Assembly: GCA_029851415.1 (NCBI GenBank)
Contig: CM056743.1
Coordinates: forward strand, 125,332,305-125,396,304
Reading direction: 5' to 3'
Source: Eretmocerus hayati
Taxonomy: Eukaryota; Arthropoda; Insecta; Hymenoptera; Aphelinidae
Length of the DNA stretch: 64,000 nucleotides
Shown: positions 1 to 10,573 of the stretch, in pieces
How the letters are laid out: every line of letters begins with the position of its first letter
How positions within the stretch are numbered: the first letter of the stretch is position 1
Notes under the pieces: model-generated
What the model was told of the DNA's origin: nothing
Database searches by the model: none
Seen by the model: only the letters and a program-made list of their open reading frames with translations
Program-made: the position numbers and the translations under genes

Positions 1-420
1 AACCACGAAATACCTCAGAATGGACGAATAACCATATTGATTTCATAATTGAGTTGAGAAACTAGTAGGATGGAGGAGGGGGGGGGAGTATCATACATCG
101 TAGAATCATGCTCATGTTGGACAGGCGAGGAATCTTATGGAGTATCCAATGGTCAAGTGCGTGTACATTTGTGGGTACTTTGGCCTCCTAACCTGGGTGC
201 CTTGTGCCTTCTATCGCTTGAATCTCCCCAAAAACATACCGTTATAACCGCATACGCTCGAGAAGTTATGAGCAAGCAATCTTTTAGTTTCACATCAACT
301 TCAAGCATTGATGAACTTTTCAACATTGATGTTGAGACCAGGAAATGTGACAAATCAGTAGGAGTGAAGGAAATCATATCTTGGTCCGATAAATGAATTT
401 ATTTATTTCTCAAATATGTA
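1..420. other. unassigned left edge
   Basis: No feature is recognised here. A 108-residue open frame runs over 70-396 on the plus strand, but it starts in a G-run, has no family motif and no flanking splice signals that stand out. I do not call it a gene. Confidence 0.5.
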
Positions 421-653
421 AAGGTGATGACAGACGACGCACCACGACACGATTCTCACGCCACAATAACCCCCGATACGACACTCAATTCATCCCGAAT
501 AACCCAACCATGGATGGATTTGACTCATTTTCATAACTCATGACTGCTTATATCAAATCCATCGACGATTGGTTTCGCTGGACGAATTGAGTGTCGTGTC
601 GGGTGGTATCGCGTCGTGAGATACGCGTCGTAGCGCGATGACTGTCATCACCC
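421..653. mobile_element. MITE, family B copy 1
   Basis: This 233-bp element has inverted ends: AAGGTGATGACAG at 421 and CTGTCATCACCCT ending at 653. Inside the ends, GACGACGC/GCGTCGT, CACGACACG/CGTGTCG and ACTCAATTC/GAATTGAGT blocks also mirror each other, so it is palindromic along most of its length. It has no coding capacity. A second copy at 24708-24917 shares the right end (GTCTGTCATCACCCT) and the ACGACACGAATCTCAC block, so this is a dispersed family and not a chance hairpin. The superfamily cannot be assigned, because no clear target duplication is visible. Confidence 0.8.
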
Positions 654-1340
654 TAAAACATAACTTTTTGTATCGCACTAATTTGAATTCCCAGGCAATT
701 TGTGACACTGAGGGTATGTAGGCGCCGCGCGATCCGGAAATCATGTTCCACTTACATGTAATTCGAAATTTCAACGATACGAAGTTTAAGAAGACAAGTT
801 GTCCACTAATTTTGATCATCTGAATGGTGGTCGACAACTAGTTATTTGTCGCCGATCACAAGAGTATCGGAGATGTATACGATAATAACTTGTCCGCGGG
901 TACTTCCTAACCTATGAAACAGGCACATTTTCGTTCACAAAAATCTCGAAATCTGAAGACTTATCCAGGCCAAGTTAGATGATTATAAAGCCTGGATAAC
1001 TCGTCGTTCGAACCATAGTGAAGATGATTTTAAGATTTTCGTGGACAAAGTTCAGCATGCACGGTGACTGCATCACCTTCATGAAGCTAACATCGATTGA
1101 AATCAAATTGATCAGTAACGAAAATTGATGTTGACCCATAAAAAAAGGCTCTTCATAGCTTTTCCCATCGAAATTGTATAGAATACGAATTTATTGTTCA
1201 GTTGCTATGATGAAGATCCCCACAGATAATTAATTTGATCAGCAGAATCAGTCACAGAAGTATATAATTAAACCACGATGTAGCTTCTAGGCAATTGACG
1301 GGGCTCGGAATTCCGCGTGATGGGAACCTCGTCAATGAGA
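654..1340. other. unassigned intergenic or intronic DNA
   Basis: AT-rich DNA with only short shadow ORFs. I see no gene, RNA or repeat signature. Confidence 0.5.
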
Positions 1341-1350
1341 GTGAAAATTC

Positions 1351-1552
1351 ACTCCCGCGTCTCGCTGGCCGGAGACGAGTTCGTAGATGGTTGAGCAGTC
1401 TTGTTTTGTGAAGTTGAAGCCTCGGCTTGTAACGCTCCGAGCAGCGCCAAGCGTTTGGCTTGTTGAAGTTCGTAGATGTTCCGACGGTGCTCCTCCTCTG
1501 ATCGCGGAGTATACACCTTTGACTGTTTGCGAATTTGATTTGAGCGATCCAT
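1351..1552 (-). CDS. small unrecognised ORF below a TATA/Inr promoter
   Basis: The first ATG is at 1552 and the frame runs about 67 codons to a stop near 1349. The product is hydrophilic: a basic N-terminus (MDRSNQIRKQSKVYTPRSEE), an Ala/Leu/Gln-rich stretch suggestive of a short amphipathic helix (YELQQAKRLALLGALQAEA), then a Ser/Thr/Asn-rich tail ending SSPASETRE. I do not recognise a family. The frame stays open upstream of the ATG to about 1603, where a pyrimidine-rich tract followed by AG (TACTTTTTTGAG) could be a splice acceptor. Its position 300-400 bp below a minus-strand TATA/TCAGT promoter is the main reason to consider it. It could equally be a chance ORF in GC-richer sequence. Confidence 0.25.
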
Positions 1553-1904
1553 TCGTCGCCCTTCAAAATTGACGTTACTCCGAAGAAAGACTTGGAATTT
1601 CACTCAAAAAAGTACATATATTCGAAGTGAGTTTACGTAGTCCGATAATGAGTGCAGGTGATTGGGTATTCGAAGGAATAAATTCAGTTCGAAGTTCAAA
1701 TTGCGACTCGATACCCAACTGCAAGTTCAACACCGCACACACTTTCACTTTGCACGGACTCGGGGTGAATTCCCGGTCGTGGCGGGGGCGCGACGAGATG
1801 ATGGCGTCGTATCGTATCGGAGCAACGGAGCAACGCGACGAGTGATGGGACTCGTGCGAGGCTCGGCGACGAAGCGCGTCGAAGTGATCGCGACGGTGGA
1901 CGTG

Positions 1905-1950
1905 GTCCAACTGATGATGATCCGGCTCCGGAGGCCGGCCTTATATACCC
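1905..1950 (-). promoter_or_regulatory. candidate TATA + initiator core promoter, minus strand
   Basis: On the minus strand the sequence reads GGGTATATAAGG (TATA at 1947-1941), followed 33-35 bp later by ATCAGTTGG (A+1 at 1912), a match to the arthropod TCAGT initiator. The flanks are GC-rich (GGCCGGCC, CCGGAGCC). The spacing is a little longer than the usual 30-31 bp. It would transcribe leftward into the small ORF at 1552-1351. The tandem array at 1975-2540 lies immediately upstream. Confidence 0.4.
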
Positions 1951-1974
1951 GATTTTTACCGTTGATGTAATATA

Positions 1975-2540
1975 GTTGGTATGTTACATTGCCGCGAACG
2001 AAATGCGGGGACGCGGTTTCATTCTGTATTCTGGTATTGGTTATTGTTGTTGTCTCGGGATTTATGAGTTCTTGGAAAAAGTGCGTTTTTATGATCTTGG
2101 GCGAAACGTTATTCGTATATTACATTGTGTGTAATGAAACATGCAAAGTGCATTTCATCGATTGTTCTCGTGATTTTCTAAGATCCGATAATTTATGAGT
2201 TGAGTTTTATGACTTGAGGCGAAACGCAGCGTGTATATTTCATTGTGGATAATGAAACATGTAAAGTGCATTACATTAATGCTTTGCTTGTTCTCTGGAA
2301 AGCCGTTAATTTATGAGTCGTGATTTATTGGAGAATTCTTGGAAAAGCTCGATTTTTATGGCCGGAGGCGTAATAGTAACAGCATGTTACAATGTGTATA
2401 ATGAAACACGGGTGAAGCATTTCATCTACTCGTTGACGTTAAGAAGATGAGTCCGTTATTTATGGTTGTGATTTATGGTTATCCGCGTACTCGACGTTGT
2501 AACTATGAAATCGTATTACATTGTGCTGGATGTAATACGC
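1975..2540. repeat. diverged tandem array, about 118-149-bp unit, roughly 5 copies
   Basis: A marker motif RTTACATTGTG recurs at 1983, 2119, 2237, 2386 and 2515, spaced 136, 118, 149 and 129 bp. In the middle copies it is followed by GTAATGAAACATG, then AAAGTGCATT, and later by a TTTATGAGT or TTTATGGTT block. GGCGAAACG precedes two copies. Units are clearly related but far from identical. The array sits directly upstream of the candidate minus-strand promoter at 1905-1950. Confidence 0.6.
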
Positions 2541-3391
2541 GGTTCCGGTTACTTTTAGTTTTTACAAAAATAATAATGGGTTTGCCAAAATGGAAAAACA
2601 CGGGGGCGAATGCGCACGTCACAATGATATAATCCTCTCTAAACAAGTCAGGTTAGGTGAACATAGGAGTTACACAAAACTTGATCGAAAGAACCAAGCA
2701 CCAGAATATACACTGTTTGCGAAACGACTTGGATAATATGTATATCAAGAATGATGAGACCTATTAGCCATTTACTGTTCGTTAATGTTCGCTCCTACTT
2801 TGAGTTGCGTCATACGGATTAACATGAGCGATTCCATCTTAGGTTAGGTGTATATGTACGGTACACAAGTTTTTTTTTTCTATCATTTTACAGTCCGGTA
2901 GCTGTGTGTCGATTATGCTTTTTATATTTCAATATCAGTTGCAAGATATGTAAATATTCCGTGTTTTATTGAAAAGCATAAAGTTTGATAGTTCTGCAGA
3001 TTTGCAATACAGCATTTACTTTGAATAATTTCCATTCATGAAGTGTAGAGGAGATGGGCACTCAATGATTCACTGATCGATAAGTAATGATTCTGAGATT
3101 TGATGGGAGATTCACCTACGGTGAAAACTCTTCATCAAGACTAACTAGCAGTAGTAAGAAGATTTAACCATACAGATTCTTGGAAGAAATTGTTTTGAAA
3201 GAAATATAGGCATTGGCAATGCGTAATTTATCGTGGTAAATGTTATTGATACAAAGATTATTCTATTTTTCAAATCATCAATCTTTATCTGTAATAATAT
3301 AGACCAATCCCCCAAATTGCTTCATAATCATTTGTCACGTTGGATTGATTTTCATATATGAATTGAAACATTTTTGAGTCATTGAAGAAAT
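2541..3391. other. unassigned AT-rich DNA
   Basis: No gene recognised. Two short TTAGG-type stretches occur (GGTTAGG near 2651 and TTAGGTTAGG near 2840). These are two-unit matches only and do not form a telomeric array. Confidence 0.5.
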
Positions 3392-3819
3392 GAATGTGAG
3401 TGATGGATTCAGAATCTGATGCTCTTCATTGCCTGTTCAACTTATAATCAATTAGATAACAACGTTTCGGACATGTAACTATGAACTTCTTCAGGTGAAA
3501 GATACTCATAGAAAATGGGGGCGGGGGTGTGGGAAATCAATAGGGGTAACGAAGATACTAGGAGTTATTGGTGCGGCAACGGTTTTTTGTGATTTGATTG
3601 GAGATGAAATGTTGCGGGAATTTTTGCTCTCATAGGATTGATATGCGTTCTTGAGAAACCAGCAATACGGACCACTGGAAGCGTAATCTAAAGCGAGCAC
3701 TGTTCCATTCACAGGTCACACGGATACATACTTAGATGTCCGGAACATTGATATCTGATAGATTATAAGTTGAACAGTCCATGAATAGCATCAAATTCTA
3801 AATCCATCATTCATCGCTG
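3392..3819. mobile_element. inverted-repeat element with about 85-bp arms
   Basis: The left arm (3392-3475) and right arm (3731-3819) are reverse complements with scattered mismatches. The best stretch is a perfect 17-mer, CTGTTCAACTTATAATC, at 3433 against GATTATAAGTTGAACAG near 3761. Outside it, GATGGATTCAGAATCTGATG mirrors CATCAAATTCTAAATCCATC. The inner part of the arms carries AACGTTTCGGACATG. The roughly 255-bp interior encodes nothing recognised. The element is non-autonomous and no target duplication was found. Confidence 0.65.
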
Positions 3820-4610
3820 TTGGACATTGGAGTCAAAACAAATCTGAACAAGTGTGAATATTTCTCCTCAGAACGAGTAAATTTTCTAACGTACTATGAA
3901 CGTTCCACAGTGAATCTTGTATCTTTCTTCGAAGGTGTAAAGGACTATTTCGTAGAGCAGAACTCAAGATTATCAATAACGGTGAGAACAATCCAATTTC
4001 TTGGCCCAAGTCTCGAATTTTTGCATTTTGTGGAGGCGGAAAAGAGTATAATTTCCACTTTGTCAACTTGAGCCTCAGATGTCAATGATGTCAAATCATC
4101 CTTGTCTGGAGGTGCACATAATCGACCAATGATGAATACTCTTAAGTTGGATGAAGGACTCCTGTTTGGATATCCATGAAACATTTCATACATCAAGATT
4201 GGGCCATGATCGAATGATGTGATAATTTGAACTGTCAACGTACAAATTGGACCGTTTTAACATGTCATAATTATTGGATTGGAAGAAGCTCCCTATTTGT
4301 ACCATTCTCACAATCATTCTATCCTATCTAAATACAAATGGAGGTGAATAATATATCGTCGAGACAAAAACGATTCGCAACAAAAGTTCTGCACACGCGA
4401 CTCTTTCATCGACGAGTGTCAAATTCTGTGAGAAATGCAGAATAAAAACATGCTCAACTGATCATCATATGCAATGGCGAAGAAAAGCCACAGCCCATAA
4501 GAACAATACTCGATAAAACCGAAAAGAGCAAGATATGGAAGATGGAGCATAGAAAAGGAATGAGGAACGTATAAGGTACATGCAGAGCTCGTGCCATATG
4601 ACGGTCGACG
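3820..4610. other. unassigned DNA
   Basis: Only short overlapping ORFs on both strands, with no protein motifs. No RNA gene or repeat seen. Confidence 0.5.
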
Positions 4611-4613
4611 CGA

Positions 4614-4919
4614 CAGATACGACGACAACGATGAAGAAGAAGAAGATGAAGAAGAAGACGACGACGACGACGACGATGGGGCAGTGGCGACTAGCGCGAT
4701 ATTTGCCTCGTCCTTACATAACTGACTTTTTATTATGTAATTGTCAGAAAAAGGCCAGCCCTGTGAACATACACACACGCACACACACATACACTGACGC
4801 AAGTAGTCTTTATAGAGCGTATACACGTGTCGGTGAGGTGCGCGCGCGCTCGCAAATTAAGCGACATAGACTCTGTTTTTGGCGCGGGTGGCTCATCATC
4901 ATCATCATCATCATCATCA
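4614..4919. repeat. microsatellite cluster (GAC/GAA)n, (CA)n, (ATC)n
   Basis: Three simple repeats within 310 bp: mixed GAAGAA/GACGAC triplets at 4614-4677, CA-rich at 4770-4793 and (ATC)n at 4893-4919. A GCGCGCGC stretch near 4840 and CTTACATAAC at 4713 lie between them. Apparent poly-Ser or poly-Thr ORFs here are translations of the repeats and not genes. Confidence 0.85.
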
Positions 4920-5210
4920 ACTACAACTACATTATAAAATATGAAACTGGTGAACGAGCTGATTTCCTCAAAACTGCAGCGACGAAACTACCTCGAAATT
5001 AAGAAATGGCTAAAATATAGTGTAAAAACACGAAAAAGCTTGTCTTGGCAGTTTTTGCGCTAAGACGGGGGTTACATAAGGCTGTATCTATATTTATAGA
5101 GTGATCCCTTGGCATTTTGTAACTTCACGTAAGTTAGGTATCGTATGTTTGCTGCCATAACCCATTGTGAAGAGTATTTTTTTGTTTTCTTATTATCTCA
5201 CGTGGGCTGG

Positions 5211-5368
5211 CGAGCGAGCGAGCGAGTGAGGTGAGTTACATGGACTTGTATATCTCGATTTCGGCGCGTTGCATTATTGAATACTGGGTGATGGTGTGAG
5301 ACTATGCGTGTATATATTGGGGGAGGAGCTTGCGGCGGCAACGACGACGACGACGACGACGACGACGA
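5211..5368. repeat. (GAGC)n and (ACG)n microsatellites
   Basis: (GCGA)n at 5211-5227 and an (ACG)n run at 5341-5368. GTTACATAAG lies just upstream at 5071. There is no coding support. Confidence 0.8.
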
Positions 5369-5652
5369 TGAGGAGTGGCGGTTGGTGGTGGATAACCGTC
5401 GGCGCGTCGGCGTTCGATTTGGTTACGTCACTATACTCTGACTCTGGAGAATACGATTACCTACTCTTGCGTATTGTTGGATATCGTTCAGAATTGTATC
5501 TTGAGCAATTTTAGCTACTCAAAAGATAGGGTGTAATGAAAGGTTTGAAATAGATGTCGTTGTGGAGACCTGATATTTTGAATTGCTGTTTGAATAATAA
5601 CATTTACCAAGAGTCGATATTTGAAATCTTATGTAGCTATAATTTTGGACTG

Positions 5653-5983
5653 ACAAGGGGGGACCACGGGGTCCGGGTCGCCAATCATCCCCAAATTTTT
5701 TTCACAGTTTGGTACCGTGTAGAATATGAAGAATCTCGAGTAACTCCGTCAAATGGGCCTCCTGTCCAGGGCTACAAGCAAAAACATTAGCATTGCCAGT
5801 ATATCTATATATGTCACTTTCTAACACGGGTCTATATGAGCAATGCTAATCTCAGTGGCTGTATCTTTGGGCAGGAGGCCCATTTGACGGAGTTACTCTG
5901 GATTCTTCATATTCTCGATGATAAGAAACTGTAAAAAAATCTTGGGCGAGATTGGCGGTCCGGACCCCGTGGTCCCCCCTTGT
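5653..5983. mobile_element. MITE, family A copy 1
   Basis: 331 bp with ends ACAAGGGGGGACCACGGGG (5653) and CCCCGTGGTCCCCCCTTGT (to 5983), perfect for about 20 bp. The inner arms also pair (GAGTAACTCCGTCAAATGGG against CCCATTTGACGGAGTTACTC), leaving a small centre around 5790-5850. The outer ACAAG-plus-GGTCC ends and the core words AGCATTGC and AGATATAG-like blocks are shared with 24550-25054 and 34501-34832. The flanks read GACTG and GAGTG, which could be an eroded 5-bp target duplication. It is non-coding. Confidence 0.85.
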
Positions 5984-7200
5984 GAGTGTGGAATCTTGAA
6001 CCGAATTGAAAGGAAAGAAGGAACCAAGATTGATTTAGCCCATTTTCAAAGTTTGATTGAAATTTGAGAATTTCTTTCGCAGCCTGGTGTTAAAAATGAA
6101 GGGAGATTTTTTTCCAGGCGCCAACGACCTTCAGGCAGTTTCCAGAACTTCGAGTGCAGTGCACTGCTGATAAAACTAGAAGCTAAAAAACGGTCTAATT
6201 CGACTCTAGTCGTAGGAGCATCTACATAGGGCTTGTAACTTAAGACCAAGTTGACAGTGGTTTTAGAAAACAATTTCAATTTCAACAGTTGCCAGAAGAA
6301 TTCGAAGTTTGGTAAAAAAATTTCCGAAGCTCACTCCTGGACTACGATTTTCATAGACCGCATGAATCTCAAAGTAATGATCGCATCACCCACATTCCTC
6401 CAAAGTATCATTATCTTCACTATAATCCCAATCTGATACAAGTCTATCTATCGTCCAACTCGCAAACCCGTTGGTAGAAATCAGGGCGAAATAGTTACTC
6501 TTTCCCTATTTTAATAAAATTAAAAGATTTTTAAGCTATCCTTTCATTTATAATTCATACATTACGAAATGATATGGAAGTGATTCCCTATATTTGGCCT
6601 TTCGAAGTTTGCTTTAAGGGTAACGAACAGTATTTACATCGCTGATCTGTTCCATTGTGCACTTGAGATGTACAAGTGGGAGCCACGAGATCCCTCTCAT
6701 TTTCATGATGTTGGCTTATAATGTTCAAAGAAATTGTCAAAATACTTGAATGATCTTAACAAGAAGTGCATGAAACATAGTTTCTTTTCACGCCCAAATT
6801 CTAACAGAAGGATTTGATGAAAGAAACGTACTTTCATGAAATATCATGTTCCAGATACGGTTCAAAGTCAATCGACTGTTGAGTTATAGGGGCGGAAACT
6901 ATCACCGAAAGTTTATTCGAGACATCCTATTTCAATATCTCCTTGACGCTCTCTAGTTCTATGGAAAATTATTCTTCGCAAACAATCAGGGTTACGAAAG
7001 CTCTTTCGAATACTGGAAAAAACCTCCTAACTCGGTCGTTTTCATATTTTTCATAAAAATGTGACAAAACTTCGTCGCCAAAGCCTCACTTTTAATCAAA
7101 TCTCAAGAAGATATCACAACTTGCACATCTCGTTGGCAGTTGCGTGAACAGGGAGTTTACGCGCTCCGCAAGCTCTACTCGTTCATATAATAACTACACA
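5984..7200. other. unassigned AT-rich DNA
   Basis: No coding, RNA or repeat signature that I can support. Confidence 0.5.
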
Positions 7201-7290
7201 ATTGAGATCGGAGCGCGCGCGGGTGGTGTCCCTATCTCTTTCGTCCGTCTGACGGCGGCAACTGTAGCATCTCGTCTCTTGGCGTAAAGA

Positions 7291-7330
7291 GTATTATATA
7301 TAGGCCGGTCGGGGGCACTACAGCTCTGGT
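7291..7330 (+). promoter_or_regulatory. candidate TATA promoter, plus strand
   Basis: ATTATATATAGG (TATA at 7295-7302) lies in a CpG-rich patch that begins with GGAGCGCGCGCGGG near 7208. A start site would fall near 7325-7335. A strong donor follows at 7466, so this looks like the start of a transcription unit. Product unknown. Confidence 0.35.
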
Positions 7331-7929
7331 GTCAACGTAACCATTTATATAAATCCTCAAAATTACATAACGCAACGCGGACCGCGCACGTTATAAAACT
7401 ATATCGCACCCGGGCTTGTAGCCTGGTTCTTCTCAAGATCGTGACAATCCGGGACGATTTAGCAGGTGAGTACTTAGCTTTTGCATGCATCGCCTAGACG
7501 TAGGTACTTGTTCGTAAACATTCTCTTAAAATCCCCACTTCTTTCTCTGTGTATCACCTCGTTTCCTCGCTCGCATACTCGAGTTTGTAAATTTACCGGC
7601 ACGAGAGTTACGTAGATATTCACGTGTTGTCTTCTCTTGGCGCTCATTTCTGTATATACGAGCTGAGTCGCGCGCACGAGTCAGTCGACCACGTGGCCCG
7701 CTTTAATATACCGATGCAATGCACTTCTGCTGTTGCTGCTATACTGCATCTGCGAATCACAGTGCATCACTCGATATCCCAATTTTATTTGTATACTTTA
7801 TATAATTATAAGTACGTCACACGAGCGATGAAACAGCTGCTCGGTGATGCACATTCTGACGGTTCGAATCCAATACGGTTATGTTGAATTTTGTGTCCTT
7901 TTTTTCAGGCGTCTTTCGATTTTTATGCA
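7325..7929 (+). ncRNA. candidate spliced 5' exon pair of an unknown transcript
   Basis: Exon 1 would run from about 7325 to 7465, ending AGCAG before GTGAGT at 7466. A good acceptor, TGTCCTTTTTTTCAG, ends at 7908, giving a 443-bp intron. Exon 2 then reads into the retrotransposon pseudogene that begins near 7960, or ends at a weak GCAG/GTGCTA donor near 7929. Exon 1 has no convincing ORF, so this may be a 5' untranslated exon or a non-coding RNA. This is inference from splice and TATA signals only. Confidence 0.25.
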
Positions 7930-7959
7930 GGTGCTAGAACAGAGTGGTCGGAATATATT

Positions 7960-9718
7960 ACTCGAATCGGTGTGATGGGTATAGGGTTTCGATTGCCATG
8001 ATAAATAAGACGTATCCAATATTTTCATAGCCAGACTCATTCCATATACGTGGAGATCATTGGGGACTATCAGTGTGGATTTCATCCGGATAGGTCGACA
8101 ACGGATCAATTTTTCACCATCAGACAACTATCAGAAGAAAAAAAAATGGAAATGTGTGGAACCAACTCACCACCTTTTCGTCAACTTCAATAAAGGCATA
8201 TGACTCAATAATTAGGTATAAAATGTATGAAGTCCTTCTTCTACTCGGAGTGCCCAAAACGATAGTGGAAATAATCGAAATATGTCTCGAAGACAGCCGA
8301 AGGCAGGTAAGATACGATGGAGATCTGTCAAACCCGTTCAGGATAGAAAACGGGCTGAAACAAAGGGATGCAATATCACCCCCGCCCCCTTATTCAATTT
8401 GGTACTAGAATCTGCAATCAGGGCAATAACGTCAAACAAAGAGGGTCTGACTTTGAAAATTGATTGAATACGAGGACAAAGACAATCAATTGGAGGGCGA
8501 ACAACGACAGGAGACGCGAAAGGTGGCAAAAGTGGGGAAACGGGAGAAAGCACTGTCCAACTATTCGGATACGCGGATGATCTAGACCTGGTTGGGAACA
8601 CGCGAGAGGACTTGATCACGAATGAGGACATAATGTTCACAGAAGCAAAGAAACTTGGCCCGATAGTGAGCGAAGACAAGACCAAGATGATGTCGGTATA
8701 TAGGAACAAAGAGGAAACAAATACGGATCCAATACAGATAGGGGAATACACCTTCGAGGGCGTTAGGGATTTCAAGTACCTGAGAGCAATCGTGAACGAC
8801 CGAAATGACATACAGGAAGAGCTTCACGGTAGAATCACCGCGGGGTCCAAATGCTTCAATACTACCCGGGAAATTCTGGCAAAAGTCACATCCCGGGCAA
8901 CTAAAATCGTTATATACAAGACGATCATCCAACCGGTCGTGCTCTATGGGTGTGGAACTTGGACCCTCACTATATGATCTAAGAGGAAAAATTCACATAA
9001 TCCGAAAATAGAGACTTCGGAACCATTTTTGGGATAAGAAAGGACGCAAACCGAGGGGAATGGAGAAGACTGTTCAATAAAGAGATGGACGATATCTACG
9101 AAGACCCAGGAATAACTGGAGTCATAGAATCAAGGAGGCTACGATGGGCGAGACCCGTTGCGAGGATGAGTAGGGAAAGAACCGTACATAAAGTCCTGGA
9201 GTACCTCGCAACACGCGCGACAAAAAGGTAGACCGCGTCGTTGATGGGAAGAAAATGTCGTGGAAGACACGAGGGAGCTTGGGTACATAGAGTATTTAGG
9301 ATATACGAAGGATTCGTGGTATGAACTGGTGCAGGATCGACGAGGCTGGCAAAATGTCATAGACAAAGCCCATAGACACAGGAAAAATGACCATTGAACA
9401 CACCCACTGAGCCAAACAAACCAACAGACCACCGGTAGATCAGAAAACCCTCGTATACCTGACCCAGTCCTACCTAAGAGGTGACAGGAATAAGGGCGTG
9501 CGTGTAGTGAACGAACCCCTTAGTTGAATCAAGACAACAGATACAACAGCTGCTGTGAAAACATACCTTCACCCAGGAACGGCCATCCCTGGACATATTC
9601 CAACCTCTCCCATATAAATATATGTCCAAGGGACTAGCACCGAGGCAATGGACCGACCAGTCTAATCATGCATGACTATGCCAAGCTGGCCAATCATACA
9701 TACATACATACATATATT
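7960..9718 (+). pseudogene. decayed non-LTR retrotransposon (reverse transcriptase) with CATA-type tail
   Basis: Reading across at least four frameshifts and stops, the plus strand gives an RT domain in order. An NYRGISL-like region comes first (GYRVSIAMINKTYPIFS, about 7970), then GDYQCGFHPDRSTTDQF (about 8065), FVNFNKAYDS (about 8175) and GLKQRDAISP (about 8355). Next are LFNLVLESAIRA, the catalytic box FGYADDLDLV (about 8570) and the thumb region SEDKTKMMSVYRNKEE. VIYKTIIQPVVLYGCGTWTL follows (about 8940), then a C-terminal ESRRLRWARPVARM region and WYELVQDRRGWQNVIDKAH, ending near 9398. These motifs in this order are diagnostic of a non-LTR RT. The endonuclease is missing, so the copy is 5'-truncated. 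A roughly 300-bp 3' region ends in a short (CATA)n tail at about 9697-9714. RTE-like or a related clade is my guess, not shown. Confidence 0.88.
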
Positions 9719-10141
9719 GTTATCACCGTTTACGAAAATTTCATGAGCTACACATGTGCACGTGTGTAGTGCATATGCGCAGTGTACACCGCACATGCAT
9801 GCGTAAGCATGTTTGTAGACGTACCCTAAAGCCCTGGCAGGGCGAATAACCGCCCCACACTCGCGGAGGCATTTGGAATAGAGCCGTGAAGGCAGGTATC
9901 ACTTGGCACTATCTCTATGGGTATCACACTGGGATACAAACTCTCATATTCATTTTCACACGGACGCCTTACGGATCACATGAGTTTCGTGACTCTGGCC
10001 TCATCTGGTGATTACCTCGAGTATCGTTTTAACCTGTTCCCCAGAGACTCCAACAGCAAACGATCAAAAACTATTTCATATTTAGAGTATCTTTTTGTTA
10101 TCCGTATCACGATGCAAATTTGGATAATTAACATATGAATC
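9719..10141. other. unassigned DNA with GTGCACGTGTG-rich patch
   Basis: Alternating CATGTGCACGTGTG/GCGCAGTG text near 9750-9800 is purine-pyrimidine alternating sequence. A 73-codon open frame at 9917-10138 has no recognisable domain. Confidence 0.4.
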
Positions 10142-10321
10142 ATCCACAGGTGAGTGCGTCTCGAATAAGTTTAATCTCGAATAACCATATGATCCTAATT
10201 TCCTCGTTTCTTTGCAACTAGGCAAGTTTTCGATTTCCGAAACACTGAAAAGGAGACTGTTGATGGAATATTGCGAGAAAAATTCGGGAGTTCCATTATG
10301 TATAATCTCCAATCGTTTTAG

Positions 10322-10573
10322 CATAACGAAATCATCCTCATGCACATGGCGTCGCCATATAAATACGATCAATACTGGTACTTTATTAATTTCGATAATG
10401 AGCCCAGTTCAATTCTGGATTGTCTTCAATATGTAGACGGAAATTCGACGAGCAAAGTCTTGGAATATATCGTTCTAGCGTTTATAATCGAGATTAATAG
10501 TGTCGATTACATAAGCGGCTCACGTGTAGATGCGTGGAATCATCAAATAAATTATATAATCGCTGGCGTCTAA
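10322..10573 (+). CDS. possible terminal exon, product unknown
   Basis: An open frame of 83 codons begins right after a TAG that could serve as a splice acceptor (CCAATCGTTTTAG at 10321), and ends with TAA at 10573. The peptide looks protein-like (YKYDQYWYFINFDNEPSSIL, then DCLQYVDGNS, VDYISGSRVDAWNH). A strong donor, CCACAG/GTGAGT, sits 170 bp upstream at 10150. I recognise no family, and no branch point or partner coding exon is evident, so a chance ORF is quite possible. Confidence 0.18.
   Translation, partial: HNEIILMHMASPYKYDQYWYFINFDNEPSSILDCLQYVDGNSTSKVLEYIVLAFIIEINSVDYISGSRVDAWNHQINYIIAGV

Noticed and set aside
2650..2850. TTAGG-like telomeric repeats
   Set aside because: Only one or two units at each place; too short to be telomeric or subtelomeric DNA.
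4419..4826. 135-codon minus-strand ORF rich in Ser and Cys-Val
   Set aside because: It is a translation of the GAC/GAA and CA microsatellites at 4614-4793.
7861..7876. GGTTCGAATCC as a tRNA T-loop
   Set aside because: No A box or acceptor/D/anticodon stems at the correct distances.
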